Below, piece by piece: positions 11,985 to 21,735 of a stretch of 64,000 nt of DNA (position 1 is the first letter of the stretch; each line of letters opens with the position of its first letter). The DNA comes from Prorocentrum cordatum. Lineage: Eukaryota > Sar > Dinophyceae > Prorocentrales > Prorocentraceae. The stretch is taken from contig CAUYUJ010009857.1 of assembly GCA_963575745.1 (NCBI GenBank), positions 232,501 to 296,500 on the forward strand, read 5' to 3'. The position numbers and the translations under genes were made by a program. Below the pieces are notes generated by a model. It was not told the DNA's origin, ran no database searches, and worked only from the letters and a program-made list of their open reading frames with translations.

Positions 11985-12215
11985 CAACAAGTGCACCGCA
12001 TACCTTGCATCACGCAAATTTCACCACGTATCTTACGCCACTTAGACTGTACCAAGTATTTTGCACCACGTAGTTCACATTCCATAAATCGGACCACGCG
12101 TATTGCATCATGTAGCGTACACCGCAGCTCGCACCTTGTGGATGAGCGCATTAGCCCCACATAGGCGGCGCAACATAGCTTGCACAACCTCTATGCTATT
12201 GCGTTTATTGCGCCG
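11985..12215. repeat. Degenerate CACCACGTAGCTTACAC repeat, block 2
   Basis: The same motif family as the block at 10955-11250, lying in the equivalent place between modules two and three, so it belongs to the module. Confidence 0.7.
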
Positions 12216-13200
12216 CTTAGATTCCACTCCACGTTGGTCTTCAGTTTTCAAAGAGAATTCGGATCTCCCACGGGGTTCTCCTTACCCCTATGGGGTGTGT
12301 AGTTGGATTCTGCACCATCTGTCATTGGATAGTTGAACTCCTACAATCCCAGCCACACCGGTTCCGACCCTTCATTATCGTCACGTAATACAATGCGCGC
12401 GCTGTCGTTTATCACATACATCACTCATTTACAAAAAACCGATGCGAAATGCAAACGGCGCGGAGTGCACACGCGCGCGTCGTCGCACGCGCATGCCGGA
12501 AATCTGTGATCAACCTTCGGTTACGTGTGGTTTTCAAAGTCGAATGTTCCGAGACATGTAGCAAAATTTAACTTTTTTTCTTCAGAAGCAGAAGGTGTGC
12601 GCGCGCGCTCTTGCGAGTTCTTGCGACAACCATCGGTTGTCAACATCCTCACCAAATGCGACCAAACGGGCCTCTCGCGCGCGCGTGTCCAAATCATTCG
12701 ACCGCCCTTGTGCGCGTGTTGGGGTGGGGGACGGGACCAGTGTTAAATGTTCCCATGCGGGCCAGTCGCGCGCGTCGCCCGCGCGCGCAAGTCGAAATCT
12801 CCTAATCCCTTCATCACCGACACGTGAACACCATCATCGTCATCAGCATGCTCAGCGTAGGCGCAATCATTGGTCGTACCGTCGTCATTGCCATCATCGT
12901 CACCAGCATGCTCGTATCACCATGGTGCCTGCCGCTTTCGACGCCGCCATGGCGCCGCGCCCTCCCGAGTCACTAATTCGCATTGCAGTGCCCACTGTCA
13001 GCGCGGCCTTCGAAACGCATTTGGAATTTCCCAGCGGGCAGCGCCACCGCGGCCGTGTCGGTCGCGCCAGACTGGCTGGCCGCTCTGCGCGCGAGCCTGC
13101 GCGCGCGCTAGCGCGGCCGCGCCGACGTGCCTGCCAGCGCCAACCAGTCAGCGCAGTCGCCGCCGCATGGGTTTCGCAAACCAAACTGGTTTTGGAAACC

Positions 13201-14021
13201 CAGGGCACAAGTCTCCTTAGCGGTTCGAAAAAATCGCGCTGGACGTTTCTCGCCCTTTCCAGCGTGCGGGGGCCGTGTTCGGGTTCCAGAAGTGGCAGCG
13301 CGATTCAGCATGCAAGGCTGTCCCTGGAAATGTGGTTGAGAGTGTGTGGCCCGCGGGTGAAGACAGCCAGGGCGTGGGAGAGTGTGGAAAATGGGTCTGG
13401 GGGACAGACCCAGACGTCGGGCGAGTCGAAAGAATCGTTGGACGTCCCGGGGGTCAGTTTGGAATTCCAGGGCCGTTCGCAAACCGCTCAGGACGGAAAG
13501 CCAGCCCCCTTTGGAACAGGGTCGAAAGGTCCAATGACCGCGTAATTCAGAAATCACGACGTCGGAGCTCTGGGGAGGTGTCTGGGGGACGGGGGAGGGG
13601 GACGATTGGCCTCCTCCTCCCCCCCGTGCTTTCCCCTCCCTCTCCTTCTCCTCGTCACCCCCCTCTGAGCTTCCTCCCTCCCCCCCTCTGCTTCCTCCTA
13701 CAAGCTGCACAGTTTGGTTACTACTCTCCTCTTTCCCCTGGTGTCGTGCTGGTTCGGCGCAAGCTTTATCGTGTATGGTGCTTCATGCACAGGATAGGCC
13801 CGAGTTGCCTTCGGTATGGTTTTTTCAATCAGGTTGCTTCCGGGCTTCTCAAAAGGTGCTCCCGCTGCAGCGCTGGCCACACTTCAGGATCGGCGGGTTG
13901 CCCCCGTCGTTCGGAGTTGCGCTCTCGCCCCAGCGCTTACTGTTATCGTATTTCTGATTCCGATTTTTCCTTGATTGCCGCTTCCTTCCTTTCCAGTCCT
14001 CTGGTTTACCTGCTCCTTCCG

Positions 14022-14072
<51 letters not shown>

Positions 14073-14652
14073 ACCTTCACTGGTGCCAGCACCGCCTGGC
14101 TCTGTCGCCGTGCTGCGTGCAGTGCGGGGAATTGGGCACGCTCTCAACTGTCATTCAAGTGTTCCCCGCGAAGGCTCTCTCGAGGAGGGACAGCATACCT
14201 CCTGAGGTTAAGCAGGCGGTCTCTTTCCTCAGCGGGGCTCTCCTCCCTCTTCCGGAGAGGTTCACCCGAGGCCTTGTGCCTGCGCTCTGCGTCTGCTTGC
14301 CATGCGACCTTGGAAGCCGACCACGGAGTTTCGGGTGGAGTGAGCCCTGCCTTCCTTGGCCCTCATAGGGGAGCTATGTCTTTTGCGACGGGTCTGGGTT
14401 CGACTTCGAGTTTCCTCGGGTCCGCGTCGCTGGCGCTGGTCGGGGTGGCACCGGTGTACGATTCTGACGTGAGATTTTCAGGAGGCTGGTTCGGCTCGGT
14501 GCCTCCCGAGTTCTTCCCCGCAGTATACATGGTAAGCCGCCACATCACCAGCACTTTCATTTCTGTGCGCGGACTGTGCAGGCACGCTGGTCTGCTGTCG
14601 CTGTCGTCACACGGCCCAGGGGACATCCAACAGCAGAGCTCATCTCTGGACA
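13201..14652. other. No gene recognised; (CTG)n at 14026-14072
   Basis: A plus-strand frame is open 13275-14708 but crosses a CTG microsatellite and pyrimidine-rich DNA (13610-13700), and its translation shows no recognisable motif. The stretch ATGTCTTTTGCGACG.. (14378 onward) is the least biased part. I cannot assign a product. Confidence 0.4.
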
Positions 14653-15102
14653 ATGGCGTTCGGGGCTGGAGGCCTGGACGGGATGACGCCACAGAAAGTG
14701 CCAGCTGACGCCTCCATGTGTGACGTCAGAGTGGGTAAGCTCACCGCTTCCAAGAGAGAAGGCAGTCACCGCGCTGACAAGCCAGCCAAGCAGAGGGCGG
14801 CCGTAGTCAGACATGGCCCCGAGGACCTTCTCATGCTGCGATGCTTTCTTGCACTGGCCAGGCCTGCGCTCAAGCTTTTAGGCCGGGCTGAAGCTTATTT
14901 TGGTGGCCAAGAAGTGTTCGAGTATTTCGTGGTCCTGTCTCTCGCCATGGGGTCTCTGGGTGCACCTTTGGGCCCTGGTATCCATATCGAAGGGGCGTTG
15001 TTGTTTTGGATCCAGGCTTCTGAAGGGGCCGAGTCCGCCGAAGCCCCCGAGGTGGAGGGGCTCCACATCACTCCTCCGCCCGAGGCCACTGCCCCTAATT
15101 AG
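14653..15102 (+). CDS. Unrecognised 149-codon open frame
   Basis: ATG at 14653, stop at 15100-15102. The translation is not low-complexity: a Lys/Arg-rich first third, then PEDLLMLRCFLALARPALKL, a mildly hydrophobic middle (EYFVVLSLAMGSLGAPLGPG) and an acidic/Pro-rich end. No family comes to mind. It ends ~680 bp before the LINE insertion and is not part of that element by the boundary evidence. It could be an exon, a remnant or chance in GC-rich DNA. Confidence 0.2.
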   Translation: MAFGAGGLDGMTPQKVPADASMCDVRVGKLTASKREGSHRADKPAKQRAAVVRHGPEDLLMLRCFLALARPALKLLGRAEAYFGGQEVFEYFVVLSLAMGSLGAPLGPGIHIEGALLFWIQASEGAESAEAPEVEGLHITPPPEATAPN

Positions 15103-15778
15103 GATAGCGGGTGGACACATGCTGTGGGGATTCCCCGTGGTCGCACCACGTGCGGGGAGTGCACCACCATCTCTATGGGAGCTCGGGGTCTGAAAGCCGC
15201 CTGTAAGGGTTCCGACGCTTCCGTGCAGGGTGCTGGCAAAAAGAATTCAGATGTATTCGATCGGCAAGTCCATCCCAGTCGAGCCGTCAAGCTGCTCTCC
15301 AGGTGGGCTGGCCCGTTCGTTGTTCGGGTCCAGGTGGATGGGCGGTGGGCGGACGAGGGCCTTCCTGCTGGAGGCTCGGGAGGCGTGTCAGCCCCGCAGT
15401 TCTCAAATCGGTCGGGCCTCGGAACACGGAGACCGAACAAGCGCCCTGGGCCGTGCGGCTCGGGACCCAGGACGGCCCCAAATGGCCCAAGAGACCCCAA
15501 CGGGGCCCCGAGGGCCAGCCAGGGCCTCCTCCTGATCCTTATCCTTCTTCTCCTCCTCCTCCTCCTCCTCCTCCTCCTCCTCCTCACTCTCCTGTTCTGT
15601 TCTCCTCGGACGACGCTTCCTCCGACGACAACGCCTCCACAATTACTCAACATGAATACTACTCTCCCTCTTTCCCTGATGACGTCTTGGGAGTAGCCGC
15701 CCCCCCCTCCCCCCGCGTATTGTTTTTTACACGCAGGTTTCCCCGGAGTTGGATTTTCGCATGCATTTTTTTCCAACA
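15103..15778. other. No gene recognised; left flank of the LINE insertion
   Basis: Contains a CTC run (15550-15590) and a T-rich stretch immediately before the insertion (seven T at 15766-15772). An open frame at 15124-15696 includes poly-Leu from the CTC run and is not convincing. Confidence 0.5.
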
Positions 15779-15793
15779 TGCTGTTCTCGCTGG
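15779..15793 (+). repeat. Probable target-site duplication, left copy
   Basis: TGCTGTTCTCGCTGG matches 21205-21219 (TGCTGCTCTTGCTGG) at 13 of 15 positions, both differences being C/T. The copies abut the two independently defined ends of the LINE: four bases before the spliced-leader match, and directly after the A-tract. Confidence 0.6.
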
Positions 15794-15797
15794 ATGG

Positions 15798-15819
15798 ACC
15801 GTAGCCATGTTGGCTCAAG
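15798..15819 (+). other. Dinoflagellate spliced-leader (DinoSL) relic
   Basis: The 22 bases start ACCGTAGCC and end TTGGCTCAAG. They match the conserved dinoflagellate trans-spliced leader at 21 of 22 positions; position 12 is G instead of T. The leader is added to mRNA post-transcriptionally from a separate SL RNA, so its presence in genomic DNA just upstream of a retrotransposon ORF marks reverse transcription of a mature mRNA. The relic ends in AG, so it could itself serve as the acceptor for a new round of trans-splicing. Confidence 0.9.
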
Positions 15820-15993
15820 TTGCAATATCGGGAACTCCCCCGTCTCGAGGTGGCGAGGCGGCCGCGCGACCGCGGGTCCACAGGTGCTCGCCCGAGCAGG
15901 ACCCGCTTCCTTTCCAGCGCATTTTGTGAGCTCCTGCTGGAGCCATCCCGATAAGATACCTGGACTCGACTCCTCTTTTCTCAGACCGCTGCG

Positions 15994-17157
15994 ATGGGGG
16001 GCAAGCGTCGGACTGATAGGAGAGGAGCCGCTTCACGAAGTGACTCTCGCAGCTCGTCCTCTGCGCGCCGCAGTGCCAGCAGGACACCAGATGCCCGCCG
16101 TGATGTGACAGGCCGCTCCCAGGATGTAATGGGTAAGCTTGAGACGATTGCAGGCAACATTACCACACTCAGCCAAATGATGATTCAGAACAATGCAGAC
16201 GTGGCTGACCTCAAATCTTCGGTTGCTGGATCCTTCGCTCGGTGTAGCGAACTGTCGGATCAGATCGCGATCGTGGGCAACAACATCCACCAACGCCACA
16301 AGCAGATCGAGCACGACATGTCCGAGGCCCTCAAAGCTCAAGATGCCAAAATTGATGCCATGCGTGCTGACTTACAGCAGCAGACTGACAATATGAACGG
16401 CAGGCTCTGTCAATGTGAAAGCTCCCCGACACCGACGTGTGGTGAGGGAATGGACTTGGACCCCCTGCCCTCCGCCGTGCAGCAAAGGATCAGCGCCATC
16501 GAGAACCAACTCTCCATGATCACGAAGAGCCCCAAGCCGCTCAAGACATCATCGGAGACTCGAATTTCGGCCATGGAACGTGCGCATCGGATCGTGATTG
16601 TTGGCTTCCCCCGCAAGATGATGCAGTCTACCCTTCGTTCTGCCGCAGGCTTATTCCTTCGAGCTGGTGTTCCTCAAGGGCGACCCCAACCAGTGGTTCG
16701 CGCCTTTGACATGACCAAGAAAGTGACCTTGGACTTCGCAGACTCGACGAAAGCTTTTGACTTTCTGTCCAACATCGCAGCTGCTCAACCGATCCGTTTT
16801 CCCGACCCTGTCTTCCCTGGCCAGTTCCTCGAGCTCCGCGCCAAGAGGGACATGGAGCCTGGCACTCGCCTCCTCTTCCTCGCCATGGGCAAGATTCGAG
16901 GGCTCCTGGCGGCAGCGATGCGGCCCCTTCAGAAGGAGATGGGCTCGAACGGCCTTGGTGGTGACATCTACGTGCTGCGGGCGCCCGAGGACCCCGTCAT
17001 CCTGTTCCATGTTTCCATCGGCAACAGTGGAGTGCAACCAGTGGTCGCACTTCAGTATGAGACAGAGCAGTTTGCCGAATTTCACGCCACTGTCGCTCCT
17101 CTCCTGGATCAGATCCAGGATGGTGTGGCCCACCTGAATGCTTCGCTTCCCTTTTGA
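15994..17157 (+). CDS. LINE ORF1 protein (coiled coil + RRM-like domain)
   Basis: 387 codons from the ATG at 15994, 175 nt after the leader relic. Residues 1-45 are basic and Ser/Arg-rich, suited to RNA binding. Residues ~46-140 are predicted by eye to be a long coiled coil (LETIAGNITTLSQMM..MRADLQQQTDNM). Residues ~198-265 look like an RNA-recognition fold: an RNP2-like strand RIVIVGF and an RNP1-like strand KVTLDFAD. A C-terminal domain follows. This order (basic tail, coiled coil, RRM, C-terminal domain) is that of L1-type ORF1 proteins, which trimerise and coat element RNA as nucleic-acid chaperones. The frame is fully open. Its stop (17155-17157) overlaps the first ATG of ORF2 at 17138, suggesting reinitiation-type coupling, though in dinoflagellates this is untested. 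Confidence 0.7.
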   Translation: MGGKRRTDRRGAASRSDSRSSSSARRSASRTPDARRDVTGRSQDVMGKLETIAGNITTLSQMMIQNNADVADLKSSVAGSFARCSELSDQIAIVGNNIHQRHKQIEHDMSEALKAQDAKIDAMRADLQQQTDNMNGRLCQCESSPTPTCGEGMDLDPLPSAVQQRISAIENQLSMITKSPKPLKTSSETRISAMERAHRIVIVGFPRKMMQSTLRSAAGLFLRAGVPQGRPQPVVRAFDMTKKVTLDFADSTKAFDFLSNIAAAQPIRFPDPVFPGQFLELRAKRDMEPGTRLLFLAMGKIRGLLAAAMRPLQKEMGSNGLGGDIYVLRAPEDPVILFHVSIGNSGVQPVVALQYETEQFAEFHATVAPLLDQIQDGVAHLNASLPF

Positions 17158-18721
17158 GGGGTCTCGAGGCGAGCCCTGGGCTGTGGGCGCAGCTGACTGG
17201 TCACAACGTGAGTTGTGCAACCTTGCTGCGAGCTCTATCGGGCAAGCCGCACCGCCTGTGCCTATTTGGAATTCATCTGTCGGGCCCTTCCCCTCTTTCC
17301 CCCCCCCCCCCTCCCTGAAGATCGGTTCTTGGAACACTCATGCTCTCTTTGCCGCGGTTCGCAATCAGAGTAGCAAAGCCCCCGCTCGTTACGCACGTTT
17401 CCTCAAGTACGCAAAGCAGCTCGCTGTTCTTTGTGCGCAAGGGTGTCATGGTCAAGTTGCTGATATCAATGAGCTGCAATGTGAGCTTCGAGGTTTTGAG
17501 ATCGGTCACTCGCTCTTCGCTGACTCTACTCGGGAAGGGGGCGTCCTCGCTTGCATCCAGCCTTCCCTTTGCAAACCGTTCTCGTCCATTGTCCACGCTC
17601 CTATTGTCGAAGGGCGCATTCTGAAGTCTTACCTCTCGGGGCCCAATGGTGATCTCTGCATCATTAACGTTCACGTGCCAAATACTAGCGACCGTCTCAA
17701 CATTTATGCCGGAGACCTGCGTGACATCCTCGTCTCCCTCCCCTCTCCCGCGGCGTGCACTGCTGTTCTGATGGGTGGCTGGAACTTTGCGCTGTCCGCT
17801 GACGGTCGTCTGAGAGCCGACGGCAGTGGATGGTCCTCGGGTGATGACTCACACACGAAGCTTTTCTTTCGGCATAGCGCTCAGTGGACAGAACTTTACC
17901 AATCCGAGGACACGAGGCGGGAGGTCAGGGAGGGCACGATTGTTCACACTGCACGTCTTGATCGAGCTTACTGCACGCTGCCACTTGCTCTGCTTGCTGA
18001 TCTCACTATCAGCGGGGAAACTCTTGGACGGCTACGGTCGAACATGGCCTCGGACCACATCCCCGTCGTTGTGGCCCTCAGCACCTTCAAGCCCCAGGAG
18101 GCCCCCAAGAAGCTCCCGAAGTGGCTGGCTCGTCACCCCCTCTTTCAGAGCATCCTGGAACCCGCGATTTCCGCCCTCTTTGACCTGGGCCTGAATCCCT
18201 GGGACCGCCTGGGCCGAGTCAAGGACCTGATGTTTGAAGTTGCTGAAGAGGTTCGGTCGCAACTCGCAGCCCAGCCGGCGGAGACGACGGAGGCCAAGCA
18301 TTTCAGGACCCTCCAGGCCCTCCGAGCGTGGCGCGCTCATGACGAGTTACGCGTGCGACTCGCTGTTCGCTCTTATCCTGCTCTTGCCGCTCATTTTCCA
18401 TCCCCTGATCTTCGCGATGCCCGCATTCTCGCTCTCTGTCAGCATGCTCAGAATCTGCACATCACTTTGCTAGCGGAAGAAGAGCGTGAGCTCGAGGCAG
18501 GCGCTGCGAATATCCCTGAGGAGGCCCTTGACAGCGCCCGCAAAAAGGTCAATAACCGTAAAGAGCTCTGGAGGAAAATGAAGCGACGCACCTGGCTCCA
18601 GGGCACCCTCTCGGAAACGGACACCCCGAGTTCTTCAGAGGCCGATGCCGCTGACTCACTTCTGCAGCACTGGAATGGGGGTCTTTGCAGCCCCCGAGGT
18701 GGGCACCTCGCTTTGGCCTGA
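17138..18721 (+). pseudogene. LINE ORF2, endonuclease part (broken)
   Basis: The N-terminal part of ORF2 carries an APE-like endonuclease (exo-endo-phos family) at about residues 58-320; this enzyme nicks target DNA to prime reverse transcription. Visible motifs: SWNTH (N66), INVHVP (H179), RLDRAYC (D275), SDHIPV (S305, D306, H307). Two catalytic positions are changed: AQGCHG has Gly102 where the family has Glu, and MGGWNF has Gly214 where Asp is expected before the W/F-N pair. The linker beyond residue 320 is helical and charged and leads toward the RT. The frame runs out at 18721 because of one extra G in the run 18677-18681; removing one G would join it smoothly to the RT frame (W-N-G-V-F). 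The shift may be real decay or an indel error; the two substitutions are harder to explain as errors. Confidence 0.85.
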
Positions 18722-19889
18722 GCTCTCTCGTTTCACCCAGCCGCTTTCTGTCCCTGCCAACGCCACTTTTAACGAGCTTCAGGAGGAGGGATGGATATTG
18801 GGAGAGGTTGAGTGGGATGACGTGGTACGCCGTAAGATGGACAGCATGCCTGGGGAGGACGGCATTCCCTACTCTGCCTGGAAGGTACCCGCTGCCAAGA
18901 ACGCCCTGTGCGACTGCTATTGCCGCCTGTTCACTCACCCGACCTCGAACCTCCCCGACGACATGAAAAATGCCATCATGATTTTCCTCCCTAAGAAAAT
19001 CACTGAACAGGAGGTCGAGGAGGGTGTCTTTAGGAAGCCGCAGGTCACGCGACCGCTTAGCATGACGAACACGGATTGCAAGCTTCTCTCTTCTTCTATG
19101 GCTTGGACATTATCCAAGAAAGTTGCGTTATCGAACCTGTTGCGGTCCCCGCAAAAATGTTTCAGGGGACGGGGCATGATTGTGAATGCTATCGAAGCTG
19201 AGCTGTTCATCCTTCAGAAGCACATTAAAGATCGGTACACGTCTGGATTGGTCCTAACGGACTTTGAGTCCGCCTTCCCTTCGATCCTTGTCCCCTGGGC
19301 CCTTCACGTCCGGGAGAAAATGAAGGTCCCTGGTGCCGTTGTCAACTTCTTCAAGGAACTCTATGACAATAACACTGCCACGATCTCGCTGTTCGGTCGG
19401 CTATGGGACAGCTTTGCCATAGAACGAGGCGTTCGCCAGGGGGGCCCCAGTTCTATGCTTTTGTTCACTCTTGCGGTGGAGCCTGTACTTGCGTGGCTGG
19501 CCTGGCGCCTGCCCGACCACATTGAGCTCTCCCTTGCATATGCTGATGATTTTTGCTTTGGCCTACGGTGTCTGTTTGATGGGATTGGCCCTCTATTTGA
19601 GTGCTTGCGGAGCTTACAGCCTGCAATTGGCCTTGCCCTCAACCTCCCCAAGTGTCAGGTCCTCCTCGCCTACCCCAACCTCAAGGAGCCCCTCCAGGAC
19701 CTCCTCTCAGACCTAGGCCACCAGCTGGAGCTCCTAGAGATCGCGGTCTGTTTGAAATACCTAGGTGTCTGGATTGGGCTGGGGGCGGAAAAAGGTTACC
19801 TGGGAGGAAAACATCATCGAGCTTCGGAAGGGGACGAGGGAGATCAGGGACCTTGGTTTGGGGCTCGCCCAGTCGATCGTGTTGTTTGA
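18645..19889 (+). pseudogene. LINE ORF2, reverse transcriptase part
   Basis: Reverse transcriptase of the non-LTR type, in the frame +1 to the endonuclease. The listed ATG at 18645 is fortuitous; true coding joins from the previous frame near 18681. Motifs with residue numbers from that ATG: PGEDGIPYSAW (69-79), IMIFLPKK (111-118), TRPLSMTNTD (135-144), motif A LTDFESAFPS with catalytic D206, motif B RGVRQGGPSS (261-270), motif C LAYADD with D301 and D302. All catalytic aspartates are intact, in contrast to the damaged endonuclease. The frame becomes meaningless after ~19,790, where one extra A in the run 19789-19793 shifts it; dropping one A continues into the C-terminal frame (EKVTWEEN). 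Confidence 0.92.
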
Positions 19890-20892
19890 AGCTTACTGTG
19901 TCTCGCTGCTGTACTTTATGTCGCAGGTGCACGCGCCCTATATCCCGCTCATCAAGACATACCAGGCCTGCGTGCGTTTGTTGACTGCAGGCCCGAATAA
20001 TGCCTTATCTTATGACATGTGTTGCAACCTCGCCCAGCTCGGCCTCCCCATTGAGTTTCCTCACATCACTCTCGTCGCCGCCTCCTCCAGAGCCCGCTAC
20101 ATCGCCAGATGCGACGAATTCCCGAGGCTGCGCCAGTTCTATGACAGTACCTTCTCCGATGACGATTGGTGCATTGAGAGACAGATCATCGGTTGGAATA
20201 CCACCTCTTTTGCCGCCAAGCTCTTCTCGTTTAAGGACTGGGTCGACCAGAAAAACTTGGGGATCCTTTTTGAGCGCAAGGATATTCAGAAGCAGTACCA
20301 AGAAAAACTTAAACATTATTTCATTCCCGCCGACCCCCCTATCCTGGCGCTCCTCAGAAGGGTGAACAACTGGATCCCTGGCACCTCCCTGGACTCCCTC
20401 ACCTTCGTCCTTCGTCGTCTCAAGCCCCTTGCGACCAGGTGCAGCATGTGCATCTCCCTGTCCGTGATTCGTATCCTTTCCCGTTGTGTCTGCACGAGCT
20501 CTCGTTTCCATTCTCCTCCTCGTGGTTGCCTCTTGGGATGCGTGAGCTCCGAGGCCCCCGACTCTGACCTAGATGACATGAAACATTATCTTCATTGTCC
20601 TCGTCTTCATCGATTATTCTTACCTTGGATGGGTCCTTGGGCTCCGACGATTTCTGAGGGTTCGCCCTGGCTAGCCTCCCTTCTTCTGTCTCACGGGTTG
20701 GGGCCCGACGCCAGCCTCCTGGCTGCTATGCTATGCGATGCCTTTCTTAGCGCACGCTCGGCCTTCCGTCTGCGCCTCCCTGGCTCGCCTCAGCAAAACT
20801 TTGAGGCGCGTTTGCGTGTGCAGGCCCGTCGCCACAAGGCCTGCCGCCAGCTCTGGGGCCGTCTGCAGATGGAGATGTGGGCTGGTCGGTAG
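19765..20892 (+). pseudogene. LINE ORF2, C-terminal part with Cys/His cluster
   Basis: The continuation of ORF2 after the A-run shift; real coding starts near 19,790. It opens with the post-RT thumb/connection region (VTWEENIIELRKGTREIRDL, then SIVLFEAYCVSLLYFMSQV). It ends with a Cys/His-rich segment, GCLLGCVSSEAPD.. then MKHYLHCPRL, a C-x3-C-..-H-x3-C-like arrangement that is common at LINE ORF2 C-termini and thought to contact nucleic acid. The stop is at 20890-20892. The same region, more decayed, is present at 3.4-4.5 kb. Confidence 0.85.
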
Positions 20893-21204
20893 TGCCACCT
20901 GGCCCCAGCGGGGTGGGGCTTTGCGGAGTAGCTCCGTGTCCCTCCCGTTGGCCCCTCTTCTTTTCAGTGGCCTGGCGCGACTCACGCGCCTGGGCCCCGA
21001 CAGTTGGCGAGGGTGGGGGCTCCGCGTTGGGGAACGCTGCTGTTTCGTGCCCTGCTTGCCGTGCGGCAGGCGGGTGCTCCCCGCGGACAGTGGGCCCCCC
21101 CCCTCGCCACGGTGCCCTCGGACTGCTCGACCAAGGAGTCGACCGCCTTCAACTGGGACCCCCAGGAGCCTCCTGAGCCCCGATGGGTCAACAAAAAAAA
21201 AAAA
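20893..21204 (+). other. LINE 3' UTR and 12-nt A tract
   Basis: About 300 nt with no open frame of note, ending CGATGGGTCAAC then 12 A residues (21193-21204). The A-run is immediately followed by the right copy of the flanking duplication. No AATAAA is seen. Confidence 0.7.
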
Positions 21205-21219
21205 TGCTGCTCTTGCTGG
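21205..21219 (+). repeat. Probable target-site duplication, right copy
   Basis: TGCTGCTCTTGCTGG; pairs with 15779-15793, directly after the poly(A). Confidence 0.6.
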
Positions 21220-21235
21220 GGCGCCGGCCTCATTT

Positions 21236-21735
21236 TCGGGCCCCACTCGTTCCGAATCGTGCTCCCGCTGCAGCACTGGCATCATTTCCGCCGGCGCCCG
21301 GGCTGCACGCCCGAGCCGGCGCCCAGGCCGGCGCTCGGGCTGGGTCCGGAGCCGGTTCTGGCCGGCGCGGGAAAATCGAGTTCCGAGGCGGCGCCGAAAA
21401 AAGGCCATTCTAATACACATTTTTCTTTTGAAAATGTTGAATTTCTGCTTCCGGCGCCCGGGAGGCCTCCCGGGCCGATTCCGACGCCGGGGCTGGCGCC
21501 CGAGCCGGCGCCTGGGCTGGACGCCCGAGCCGGCGCCCGGGCCGAGCCGGTCTCGGCCAGCGCCGGAAAATCGAGTTCCGAGGCGGCGCCGAAAACAGGC
21601 CATTCCAATACACATTTTTCTTTTGAAAGTGCTGAATTCCTGCTTCTGGCGCGAAGCCTCCCGGGCCGATTCCGGCGTGCATTCGCTCGTTCCGAATCGT
21701 GCTCCCGCTGCAGCGCTGGCCTCATTTCCGCGCTT
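21236..21735. repeat. Tandem duplication, ~196-bp offset
   Basis: The block GAAAATCGAGTTCCGAGGCG.., with ATACACATTTTTCTTTTGAA and a following CCTCCCGGGCCGATTCC, occurs at ~21371-21483 and again at ~21567-21677. The outer edges (21247-21292 and ~21690-21735) share CTCGTTCCGAATCGTGCTCC. GC-rich GCCCGAGCCGGCGCC units fill the rest. Confidence 0.85.

Larger units (their letters stand above)
9996..13200. repeat. ~1.1-kb module in three degenerate tandem copies
   Basis: Copies begin near 9996, 11266 and 12254. Each carries, in order: an AATTCGGATnnn/GTTGAATTC-type start; GCGCGCGCATGTCGAAATC-type blocks rich in CGCG; a second and third such block (for example near 10387/10483, 11512/11605 and 12676/12775); a CATCATCGTCATCGGC stretch; CGCCCGAGTCACCGACtCGCA; and GCCGCATGGGTnTTGCAAACC. 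Order and spacing are kept while substitutions are many. Open frames through it are inconsistent between copies, so I read it as repeated non-coding DNA. Confidence 0.75.
15794..21204 (+). mobile_element. LINE with spliced-leader relic, ~5.4 kb
   Basis: A non-LTR retrotransposon complete in layout: spliced-leader match, 175-nt 5' UTR, ORF1, ORF2 (endonuclease, reverse transcriptase, Cys/His C-terminus), ~300-nt 3' UTR and 12 A residues. A 15-bp near-identical duplication flanks it. ORF1 is open; ORF2 is broken by two one-base homopolymer shifts and has lost two endonuclease catalytic residues, so this copy is probably dead or has recoverable sequence errors. Being full-length is unusual for a LINE copy. 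The leader at its 5' end indicates that its template was a trans-spliced mRNA. Confidence 0.85.

Noticed and set aside
13275-14708. A 477-codon open frame as a real gene
   Set aside because: It crosses a pyrimidine tract and a CTG microsatellite and shows no domain; the frame is probably open because of high GC.
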